The notes beneath the pieces are model-generated. The model did no database searches. It was given only the letters and a program-made list of their open reading frames with translations, and had not been told where the DNA came from. The translations under genes and the position numbers were made by a program. Of a DNA stretch of 37,181 nucleotides, positions 14,696-21,574 are shown in pieces (position 1 is the first letter of the stretch; the number at the start of each line of letters is the position of its first letter). The stretch comes from an uncultured Hyphomicrobiales bacterium (lineage in GTDB: Bacteria; Pseudomonadota; Alphaproteobacteria; Rhizobiales; Devosiaceae): contig CAIMLX010000144.1 in assembly GCA_903842455.1 (NCBI GenBank), positions 1-37,181 on the forward strand, given 5' to 3'.

Positions 14696-16965
14696 GCGGG
14701 CACCTCTTGTTTGGCCGGCGCCTTCCAATCCAGCGTCATTACCTGCTCGGCCTCGGCGATGGTGGCGCGGCGGACATCGGAGACCCCGGCCTGCATCTTG
14801 AGCGAGTTGAGCACGTCGGTGAGCTGTCCCAAGTCACGCACCTCGATCAGGAACGTGATCTTGTGGAAGTCCGGCGATTCCATACGCATCACCAGATTAT
14901 GGATGTTGGCCCGGCAGTGGGCAATCACCGAGGAGATCTGCGCCAGTCCGCCCGGCTTGTTCTGGCTCTGCAGCGCTATCGCCACCGGATGCAGATCATC
15001 CTCGCGCCCCACGATGTCCCAGCGCACGTCGATCCAGGCGACGTCGCTGTCATAAAGGTCGCCGAGCGCGTCCGAATGGATCGGGTAGATGGTGATCCCC
15101 GCGCCCTTGCGCATGATCGCCACCATCCGGTCCCCCGGCACCACGCCCTCGATCGATACCGCGCACCCCGTGTTGAAGCTCAGTTCCTCGAGCGCCGCCT
15201 TCGCTTCGGGTCCAGCGTTGGGGTTGCCGGGCACGCGGAAGCGGAACACTTCGGTGTCGCGCAACGCGAACCAGCCCTCGGCCTTGTCGGGCGCCGGGAG
15301 GTCAATCTTCTTGCGCCGCCGCTTCACCCCCTTCACCTCGAGCAGCTTGTCGTCGAGGTCCTGCGCCGACACCCTGCCCTCGCCCAGCGCCACCAGCAGC
15401 TCCCGTTTGCCCGGCAGTCCGGCTGCTTCGGCCAGTTGCCGGAATTCGCTATCGGTGAGGCTGACTTCCTCGCGCTCCAGCAGCATCGCCAACAGGTGGT
15501 CGCCATGCAGGTAGTGCCGCTGCACGGTCTGCTGCCGCACCGCCCGGCGGATCGCCGCCCGCGCCTTGCCGGTCGCCGCGATCGTCTCCCAGTTCGACGG
15601 CGGCAGGTGGTTCTGGTCGCGGATGATCTCGACCTCGTCTCCCGATTTCAGGTGCGTGACCAGCGGCACGATCTGCCCGTTGATCTTCGCGCCCACCGTC
15701 GTGTCGCCGATATCGGTGTGCAGGGCGTACGCGAAGTCGATCGGCGTGGCGCCGCGCGGCATGGCGATCAGCCGGCCCTTGGGCGTGAAACAGAACACCT
15801 GATCCTGGAACAGTTCGAGCCGCGTGTATTCGAGAAAGTCCTCCGGCGACGAACCGTTGGTCAGTTGCCCGATGGTCTGCCGCAGCCAGGCGAAGGCCTT
15901 CGATTCGTTCTCGATCTTGTGGATGTCGGTGGCGCCCTCCTTGTAGAGCGCGTGCGCCGCGATCCCCAGTTCGGCGATCCGATGCATCTCCTCGGTGCGG
16001 ATCTGCAGCTCGGCGCGCTGCCGCCCCACCCCCACGATCGTGGTGTGGATCGAGCGATAGTCATTGTGCTTGGGAACCGAGATGTAATCCTTGAACCGCC
16101 CCGGCACGACCTTCCAGTTGGTGTGCACGATGCCCAGTGCGCGGTAGCAGTCCTCCAGCGTCGGCACGATCACCCGGAAGCCGATCATGTCCGACAGCTG
16201 TTCGAGCGCGATCTGCTTGCGTTCGATCTTGGTGTAGATCGACCATGGCGACTTCACCCGCGATTTGACGTGGGCGTCGATCCCCGCGCCCTTCAGCTTG
16301 GAGAGCAGCTCCGCCGTGATCGTCTTGATGGTGCCGGCGAAATCGGCCTTCATCTCGCCCAGCCGGGCGGTGATCGCCTGGTAGTGTTCGGGCTGCAGGT
16401 GCTTGAACGACAGGTCCTCGAGTTCCTGCCGCATTTCCTGCATCCCCATGCGCCCGGCGAGCGGCGCATAGATGTCCATCGTCTCCTTGGAGATCCGCTT
16501 GCGCTTGTCGTCGCGCATGGCGTCGAGCGTGCGCATGTTGTGCAGCCGGTCCGCCAGCTTTACCAGCAGCACCCGCACGTCGGCGGAAATCGCGAGCAGC
16601 AGCTTGCGCAGGTTCTCCGCCTGCGCTTCTTCCCGCGTCACCAGCTGCAGCCGGTCGATCTTGGTCAGCCCATCGACGATCGAGCCGATCTCGGCCCCGA
16701 ACAGCTGGTCGATCTCGGCGCGCGTCGCGTCGGTGTCCTCGATCGTGTCGTGCAGCAGTGCCACCGCGATCGAGGCGTCGTCGAGCTTGAGGTCGGTGAG
16801 GATCGCCGCCACTTCGAGCGGATGGGCGAAGTACGGATCGCCCGACGCGCGCTTCTGCGTGCCATGCTTTTGCATGGCGTACACATAGGCCTTGTTGAGC
16901 AGCGCCTCGTCGGTTTGCGGGTTGTAGGACTGCACCCGCTCGACCAGTTCGTACTGACGCATCAT
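14692..16965 (-). CDS. rel: bifunctional (p)ppGpp synthetase/hydrolase Rel (RSH)
   Basis: The enzyme makes and degrades the alarmone (p)ppGpp. The 757-residue protein has the complete long-RSH order. The HD hydrolase domain comes first ([33 protein letters not shown]), with its metal-binding residues intact. The synthetase follows ([36 protein letters not shown]). Then come TGS ([26 protein letters not shown]) and a C-terminal ACT domain. The synthetase has RFKD in [12 protein letters not shown], the charge motif of bifunctional enzymes; synthetase-only RelA has EFDD. ATG 16965 ([11 protein letters not shown]) is the start. It follows rpoZ with 116 bases between and overlaps pyrE by four. Confidence 0.95.
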   Translation of the reverse strand: MMRQYELVERVQSYNPQTDEALLNKAYVYAMQKHGTQKRASGDPYFAHPLEVAAILTDLKLDDASIAVALLHDTIEDTDATRAEIDQLFGAEIGSIVDGLTKIDRLQLVTREEAQAENLRKLLLAISADVRVLLVKLADRLHNMRTLDAMRDDKRKRISKETMDIYAPLAGRMGMQEMRQELEDLSFKHLQPEHYQAITARLGEMKADFAGTIKTITAELLSKLKGAGIDAHVKSRVKSPWSIYTKIERKQIALEQLSDMIGFRVIVPTLEDCYRALGIVHTNWKVVPGRFKDYISVPKHNDYRSIHTTIVGVGRQRAELQIRTEEMHRIAELGIAAHALYKEGATDIHKIENESKAFAWLRQTIGQLTNGSSPEDFLEYTRLELFQDQVFCFTPKGRLIAMPRGATPIDFAYALHTDIGDTTVGAKINGQIVPLVTHLKSGDEVEIIRDQNHLPPSNWETIAATGKARAAIRRAVRQQTVQRHYLHGDHLLAMLLEREEVSLTDSEFRQLAEAAGLPGKRELLVALGEGRVSAQDLDDKLLEVKGVKRRRKKIDLPAPDKAEGWFALRDTEVFRFRVPGNPNAGPEAKAALEELSFNTGCAVSIEGVVPGDRMVAIMRKGAGITIYPIHSDALGDLYDSDVAWIDVRWDIVGREDDLHPVAIALQSQNKPGGLAQISSVIAHCRANIHNLVMRMESPDFHKITFLIEVRDLGQLTDVLNSLKMQAGVSDVRRATIAEAEQVMTLDWKAPAKQEVPA

Positions 16966-17081
16966 GGTTTTGCCGCTCCCCTCAAGCGGCGATGCCTGTT
17001 CGGCAGATCGGGCAAAAAACAAAAGGCGCCGGGCAGCTACGCCCAGCGCCTTCCAACTATATAGCTGAGATCAGTAACCGA

Positions 17082-17450
17082 TCACTCGTCGCGCCGCTCG
17101 GGCGGAGCCAGGCTCTCGATGCCGCGCAGCAGTTCGTCCTCGGAGATCGTGTCGAACGTGTCGCCGTCGTTTTCGGCGTTCGCGTCGAGCAGCGGAGCGG
17201 CATGCCGCTCGGGCTCGTCGACTTCGACGTACTTCTGCATCGAGTGGATCAGGTCCTCGTGCAGGTCTTCGGGCGAAATGGCGCCGTCGCCGATTTCGCG
17301 GAGCGCCACGACGGGGTTCTTGTCATTGTCACGATGAACCGTGATGCTGGCACCGGCAGCGATCATGCGCGCGCGGTGAGCGGCCATCAGGATCAGGTCG
17401 AACCGGTTGTTGACCTTCTCGATGCAGTCTTCGACTGTGACGCGGGCCAC
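17082..17450 (-). CDS. rpoZ: RNA polymerase omega subunit
   Basis: Omega helps assemble RNA polymerase and in many bacteria forms a ppGpp site. The 122-residue product opens [28 protein letters not shown] in outline, the family core, continues with the conserved helix [15 protein letters not shown], and has an acidic C-terminal tail. Start is GTG at 17450 with GGAGA a few bases upstream (17456-17460 on the complementary strand). The frame stays open to 17597 but the extra part is not omega-like. It is the first gene of the rpoZ-rel-pyrE run, placing the ppGpp enzyme beside a polymerase subunit that can respond to it. Confidence 0.93.
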   Translation of the reverse strand: MARVTVEDCIEKVNNRFDLILMAAHRARMIAAGASITVHRDNDKNPVVALREIGDGAISPEDLHEDLIHSMQKYVEVDEPERHAAPLLDANAENDGDTFDTISEDELLRGIESLAPPERRDE

Positions 17451-17795
17451 GAACGTCTCCGGGATGTGGTGGGAACAAGCGGCTTGCATACCAGAGCCTG
17501 CCTGTGCACACAAGCCACAAGCTTGCCCTCCCCTGCGACCATGATACCCACAACCATGTCGGACAATTGGGTTACGTAGTTTCCCGATTAATCTCAACGA
17601 CTTATCGAACCGCGCGAAAACCCGACTGCGGACGTCACGATATATTGTTGTTGCAAACCTCCAAGGATTAAGAGCGTATTCCGAACTTAGAGGGGTAGCT
17701 GGCCCGAAACAGGCTACTTCTTCAACCCTTGCGGTCGGAATAGTCGTGTTATGCTGGGCAGCCTGAAAGGCCGGCCACCCAGACGGGAGGTAGTT
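17451..17795. other. 345-base divergent intergenic region between rpoZ and the NYN gene
   Basis: The region separates two outward-facing transcription units and must hold both promoters. It is clearly more AT-rich than its flanks from 17575 to 17690, including ATATATTGTTGTTGC. A bulged hairpin can be drawn around GTAGCTGG and CAGGCTAC (17695-17716). A weak plus-strand candidate is CTTGCG at 17728-17733 with TATGCT at 17750-17755, spacing 16. I see no small gene, tRNA or recognisable RNA here. Confidence 0.4.
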
Positions 17796-18434
17796 ATGAC
17801 AATTGATCCGCGCGAGAAGGTCGTTCTGTTCATCGACGGCGCGAATCTCTACGCCACCAGCAAGGCAATCGGCGTCGATATCGACTACCGCCGCCTGTTG
17901 GCCGAATTCCAGTCCAAGTCCTATCTGCTACGCGCCTACTATTACACGGCGCTCGTCGAGGATCAGGAATATTCCTCCATCCGCCCGCTGATCGACTGGC
18001 TCGACTACAACGGCTTCACGGTGGTCACCAAGCCCGCCAAGGAGTTTACCGACGCCTCCGGTCGCCGCAAGATCAAGGGCAACATGGACATCGAGCTGTG
18101 CGTCGATGCCCTCGAGATGAGCCAGTTCTACGACCACCTCGTGCTGTTCTCGGGCGATGGCGACTTCACCGCGCTGGTCGCCGCACTGCAGCGCAAGGGC
18201 AAGCGGGTGACCGTGGTCTCGACCCTCACCACCCAGACCCCGATGATCGCCGACGATCTCCGCCGTCAGGCCGATTTTTTCCTCGACGTCGCCGATCTGG
18301 CCAAGACCGTCGGGCGCGTCCCGCCGATCGACCGGACCGTCGACCGCAACCCCGACCGGACCGCCGAGCGCGCCGCCCACACGGCCGAGCGTGTCGTGGT
18401 TGACCGCACCCCGGCCACCGTGGACAAGAGCTGA
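17796..18434 (+). CDS. NYN domain (LabA/DUF88-like) nuclease-fold protein
   Basis: The 212-residue protein has the PIN-like NYN fold of LabA-type proteins, presumed RNA-acting nucleases. The acidic residues of the predicted active site are present: D14 with N17 in [11 protein letters not shown]98 in [13 protein letters not shown], and D121 with D123 in [11 protein letters not shown]. After about residue 165 comes a low-complexity Arg/Asp/Thr tail with repeated DRT and AER units. ATG 17796 has a strong Shine-Dalgarno (GGGAGG). It is followed in the same reading frame by a uracil-DNA glycosylase gene, with only the TGA and nine codons between. RNA target and role are unknown. Confidence 0.85.
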   Translation: MTIDPREKVVLFIDGANLYATSKAIGVDIDYRRLLAEFQSKSYLLRAYYYTALVEDQEYSSIRPLIDWLDYNGFTVVTKPAKEFTDASGRRKIKGNMDIELCVDALEMSQFYDHLVLFSGDGDFTALVAALQRKGKRVTVVSTLTTQTPMIADDLRRQADFFLDVADLAKTVGRVPPIDRTVDRNPDRTAERAAHTAERVVVDRTPATVDKS

Positions 18435-18461
18435 CCCCGAGTCCTCCGTCCACGGCCTGCC

Positions 18462-19118
18462 TTGCTTGACCCCGATCCCCCGCGCGCGTCCGCGAACCCG
18501 CCGCACGACTGCCCGCTCTGTCCGCGGCTCGTCGGCTTTCGCCAAGATAACCGCCTCCAGTACCCGGATTTCTTCAACGCCCCGGTTCCCAACTGGGGTG
18601 ACCCGGAGGCGGGGCTGGCGATCATCGGCCTCGCGCCCGGCCTCAAGGGCGCCAACCGCACCGGCCGCCCGTTCACCGGCGACTATGCCGGCGACCTGCT
18701 CTACGCCACGCTCGAGAAATTCGGCCTCGCCACCGGCCACTACCAGCAACGGCCCGACGACGGCCTCAGCCTGAACAACACCCTCATCATCAACGCCGTC
18801 CACTGCGTCCCGCCGCAGAATAAGCCGACCGGCGACGAAATCCGCACCTGCCGCCGGTTCCTCATCGCCGCGATCGAGCAGACCGCGCCCCGCGCCTACC
18901 TGGCCCTCGGCCGCATCGCCCACGATTCGCTGCTGACCACCCTTGGCGAAAAGCGCAGCCGCTTCCCCTTCACCCATGGCGCCGAGCACCGCCTCACCTC
19001 GGGCGCCACGCTCTTCGACAGCTACCACTGCTCCCGCTACAACACGAACACCGGCGTCCTCACCACGGCGATGTTCGAGGACGTCGTCGGTCGGGCCGCC
19101 GCCTTCGTCACCGGCTGA
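18462..19118 (+). CDS. uracil-DNA glycosylase, family 5 (UDGb)-like, iron-sulfur
   Basis: The enzyme removes uracil and related deaminated bases from DNA. The protein, 218 residues from TTG 18462, has motif 1 GLAPGLKGANRTGRPFTGD (family 5 has a GNRTGR-like loop) and motif 2 around DSYHCSRYNTNTGVLT. Four cysteines can ligate a 4Fe-4S cluster: C17 and C20 (DCPLCPRLV), C115 (NAVHCVPP) and C130 (RTCRRF). Their CX2C and later CX14C spacing is usual for families 4 and 5. The start is weak: between the NYN stop and the CPLC motif there is no ATG or GTG in frame, only this TTG, and I see no Shine-Dalgarno before it. Confidence 0.85.
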   Translation: MLDPDPPRASANPPHDCPLCPRLVGFRQDNRLQYPDFFNAPVPNWGDPEAGLAIIGLAPGLKGANRTGRPFTGDYAGDLLYATLEKFGLATGHYQQRPDDGLSLNNTLIINAVHCVPPQNKPTGDEIRTCRRFLIAAIEQTAPRAYLALGRIAHDSLLTTLGEKRSRFPFTHGAEHRLTSGATLFDSYHCSRYNTNTGVLTTAMFEDVVGRAAAFVTG

Positions 19119-19264
19119 AAAATCTTCGCCCCCGACCAAAGCTTCGCCGCATCCGCAGCGTCTCATCTCCAAAGCGCCATTCAAGTTCCGTTCATCGGCG
19201 CGGCAATAGCAGGGCAGGATGCGGACGACTCGATTCGCCGCCCGCCCATTTCCAGGAGAGACGC

Positions 19265-19987
19265 ATGCGTCCCATCATCGCCCTCATCCCGCTGCTCCTC
19301 GCGACCAGCCTGTCCCTGCCGGCTTTCGCCGCCAATGAACCTGCGCTGATCTCGGTCACCGGCACGGGCGAAGTGTCAGCCGCTCCGGACACCGCCTTCA
19401 TCAGCTCGGGCGTCACCACACAGGGCGCCACCGCGCGCGAGGCGCTGGACGCGAACACCGCTGCCATGAACGAGCTGCTGGCCACTCTCAAGGAGGCCGG
19501 TATCGAGGCGCGTGACGTACAGACCTCGGGCTTCTCCGTGTCGCCCAACTACGTCTACACCGATGCCCGCGACGAGAATGGCTACACCCTGCCGCCCAAG
19601 ATCAACGGCTATCAGGTCTACAACACCGTCAACGTCCGCATCCGCGACCTCGAGACCCTGGGCGCCGTGCTCGACAAGCAGGTGACCGTCGGGGCCAACA
19701 CCATCAACGGCATCACCTTCTCGGTCGCCGATCCGAGCAAGCTCCTCGACGAGGCCCGCAAGGCCGCCTTCGCCGACGCAAAGGAGAAGGCCGGCCTCTA
19801 CGCCGAGGCAGCCGGCGAGGCCCTCGGCCTGCTGAAGTCGGTCTCCGAAAGCCAGAGCTTCGACCAGCCCCAGCCCTACATGATGAAGACGGCGGACATG
19901 GCAGCGGCCTCCGCTCCGGTCCCCGTCGCCACCGGGGAACTCAGTTTCTCGGTCAATGTCCAGGTCACCTGGGCCGTCGAGTTCTGA
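19265..19987 (+). CDS. SIMPL domain (DUF541) exported protein
   Basis: A 240-residue protein with a clear signal peptide (about residues 1-22, ending AFAAN). It is followed by the SIMPL/DUF541 fold: ISVTGTGEVSAAPDTAFISSGV near the start, VQTSGFSVSPNYVY in the middle, and VNVRIRDLETLGAVLDKQVTVGANTINGITFSVAD. Bacterial members are periplasmic or outer-membrane-associated proteins linked to oxidative or envelope stress; the biochemical role is not settled. AGGAGAGA precedes ATG 19265 at a good distance. It appears monocistronic, ending before a dispersed repeat that separates it from a convergent permease gene. Confidence 0.88.
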   Translation: MRPIIALIPLLLATSLSLPAFAANEPALISVTGTGEVSAAPDTAFISSGVTTQGATAREALDANTAAMNELLATLKEAGIEARDVQTSGFSVSPNYVYTDARDENGYTLPPKINGYQVYNTVNVRIRDLETLGAVLDKQVTVGANTINGITFSVADPSKLLDEARKAAFADAKEKAGLYAEAAGEALGLLKSVSESQSFDQPQPYMMKTADMAAASAPVPVATGELSFSVNVQVTWAVEF

Positions 19988-20003
19988 TTTCGACCATCGA
20001 ACT

Positions 20004-20046
20004 GCCCCTTCTCCCCTCGCGGGAGAAGGGGATGATCGCCGGATGA
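20004..20046. repeat. dispersed intergenic repeat, type B copy 2
   Basis: CCCCTTCTCCCCTCGCGGGAGAAGGGG forms a stem of about 10 base pairs and is followed by GATCGCCGGATGAG. It matches the element at 11103-11170 over its first half. It lies between convergent genes, where the hairpin may also help end transcription, though no T-run follows. Confidence 0.6.
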
Positions 20047-20062
20047 GCGATCTGGCGTTGCC

Positions 20063-20893
20063 TCAGCCCGTGATCGCCTTCCAGATCATGTTCAGCCCGA
20101 CAAACGTCAGGAACACCGCGAACGCGATCTTCAGCGTCCGCTGCTGCAGCCGGTGCGCCACCGCCGCGCCGATCGGCGCGCAGAACGCGGCCGTCACGCC
20201 GACCAGCACCAGCGCCACGATGTTGATGTAGCCGAGGCTGAGCGGTGGCCGGCCCTCCACGCTCCAGCCTGAAATGATGAACCCCAGCGTACCCGCCAGC
20301 GCGATGAACACGCCGATCGCCGCTCCGGTCCCCACCGCCTTGTGCATCGTCGCCCCGAAGGCGTGGATGGTGGGCACGCTGAGCGACCCGCCGCCAACCC
20401 CCATCAGTGCCGAGATGAAGCCGACGAACGCCGCCGATATCCGGTGCGTCAGCGGCGAGTTCCGCAGGTGACCCATCAGCCGTTCCTGGAACGGCAGCAG
20501 GATGTTGGCCGCAATCAGCAGCGCCATGACGCCAAAGACGATTCGCAGCACGTCACCGGTAAAGAACCCGGCCAGCAGCCCGCCAACGAAGGTCGTCACC
20601 ACGACCACCGGCGCCCAGAGCTTCAAGATTTCGACATCCACCGCCCCGCGCTTGTGGTGGGAGCGGGCGCTGACGATGCCGGTGGGAATGATGATGGCAA
20701 GCGAGGTCCCCACCGCCACATGCTGCACCACATCGCCGTCGAAGCCGAGCCAGCCCAGGGCGAGTGCGAGCGCCGGCACGATGATCGCCCCACCGCCGAT
20801 TCCCAGCAACCCGGCCGCAATGCCGGAGAGGACGCCGGTGACCAGCAGCCCGGCGATGAAGGGCATCAGCCCCCAGATATTTGAGAAGTCCAA
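20063..20893 (-). CDS. TauE/SafE family (DUF81) membrane permease
   Basis: A 276-residue inner-membrane protein with about eight hydrophobic segments. It has the two glycine-rich hairpins that mark the family's internal duplication: GLLGIGGGAIIVPAL near residue 30 and ALMGVGGGSLSVP near residue 160. Members export sulfite, sulfoacetate or related organic anions; the substrate here is not known. It starts 12 bases after the yjbQ stop, so the two are probably one transcript. The neighbour does not point to a sulfur pathway. Confidence 0.88.
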   Translation of the reverse strand: MDFSNIWGLMPFIAGLLVTGVLSGIAAGLLGIGGGAIIVPALALALGWLGFDGDVVQHVAVGTSLAIIIPTGIVSARSHHKRGAVDVEILKLWAPVVVVTTFVGGLLAGFFTGDVLRIVFGVMALLIAANILLPFQERLMGHLRNSPLTHRISAAFVGFISALMGVGGGSLSVPTIHAFGATMHKAVGTGAAIGVFIALAGTLGFIISGWSVEGRPPLSLGYINIVALVLVGVTAAFCAPIGAAVAHRLQQRTLKIAFAVFLTFVGLNMIWKAITG

Positions 20894-20905
20894 GTGAGAT
20901 GGCCC

Positions 20906-21325
20906 CTATTCGCCGACCAGATGCAGCACCACCTGCCGTCGGTGCGGCCGCGCGCGGTGCTCGAAAAGATAAAGACCCTGCCACGTGCCGAGCACGGGCC
21001 GTCCCCCGCTCACCGGTATACCCACCGAAACCTGCGTCAATGCCGACTTTATGTGCGCCGGCATGTCGTCAGGCCCCTCGGCGTCATGGATCACCCAGTC
21101 CATCCCCTCGGGCACCAGCTTGCGAAAGAAGCTCAGGAGGTCGCGCTGCACGTCGGGATCGGCATTCTCCTGGATCAGCAGCGAGCACGAAGTGTGCCGG
21201 CAGAACGCCGTCACCAGCCCTGTCTGTATCCCCGCCCCGGCGACGAACTGCTCGAGGTCGCCGGTGATCTCGGTGAGCCCCGCCCCACGGGTGGCGACTT
21301 CGACGATATGTTGGAACTGGCGCAT
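20906..21325 (-). CDS. yjbQ: YjbQ/UPF0047 family protein
   Basis: A 139-residue cytosolic protein with the UPF0047 signatures: CRHTSCSLLIQENADPDVQRDL near residue 43 and GTWQGLYLFEHRARPHRR near residue 113. The His residues in these motifs and in WVIHDAEG are the likely metal or phosphate ligands. E. coli YjbQ can supply weak thiamine-phosphate synthase activity, and the family is often labelled secondary thiamine-phosphate synthase. The true role is unsettled. It precedes the TauE/SafE permease gene by 12 bases. Confidence 0.88.
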   Translation of the reverse strand: MRQFQHIVEVATRGAGLTEITGDLEQFVAGAGIQTGLVTAFCRHTSCSLLIQENADPDVQRDLLSFFRKLVPEGMDWVIHDAEGPDDMPAHIKSALTQVSVGIPVSGGRPVLGTWQGLYLFEHRARPHRRQVVLHLVGE

Positions 21326-21432
21326 TCTGCAGAACGGTTAGCACGCTGATCATGCGTGAGCGACCACGGCAGGTAGTTTTCCTCCGCTGAGCCGCACTCA
21401 CGCCACGATTCACCGCTCCCAATGTTTCTGAC

Positions 21433-21457
21433 GGAACCACGCGACTATTCCTGCGTT
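21433..21457 (+). promoter_or_regulatory. EcfG-type (general stress sigma) promoter of the OmpA-family gene
   Basis: GGAAC at 21433-21437 and CGTT at 21454-21457 are separated by 16 bases, the -35/-10 pattern used by EcfG sigma factors of the PhyR-NepR-EcfG system in alphaproteobacteria. It lies ~118 bases upstream of the ATG at 21575, leaving a 5' leader of roughly 110 bases. No ecfG, nepR or phyR gene is in the window. Confidence 0.65.
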
Positions 21458-21574
21458 CAGATGGCTAGAGGGATGGTGCGCCGACCCCGAGGGCATGCAA
21501 ACCGGACGTTCAGGTTCGGTTCAGTTGCACAGCGTCACTTCTCGACCAACCGACTCCAAAACAAGGAAAAAGCC

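Noticed and set aside
14707-17064. Very long open frame antisense to rel (and similar ones antisense to rpoD, ldtP and era)
   Set aside because: High GC at third positions leaves few stops on the opposite strand. The translations are rich in Arg, His and Gln with no family motif, and the sense genes are certain.
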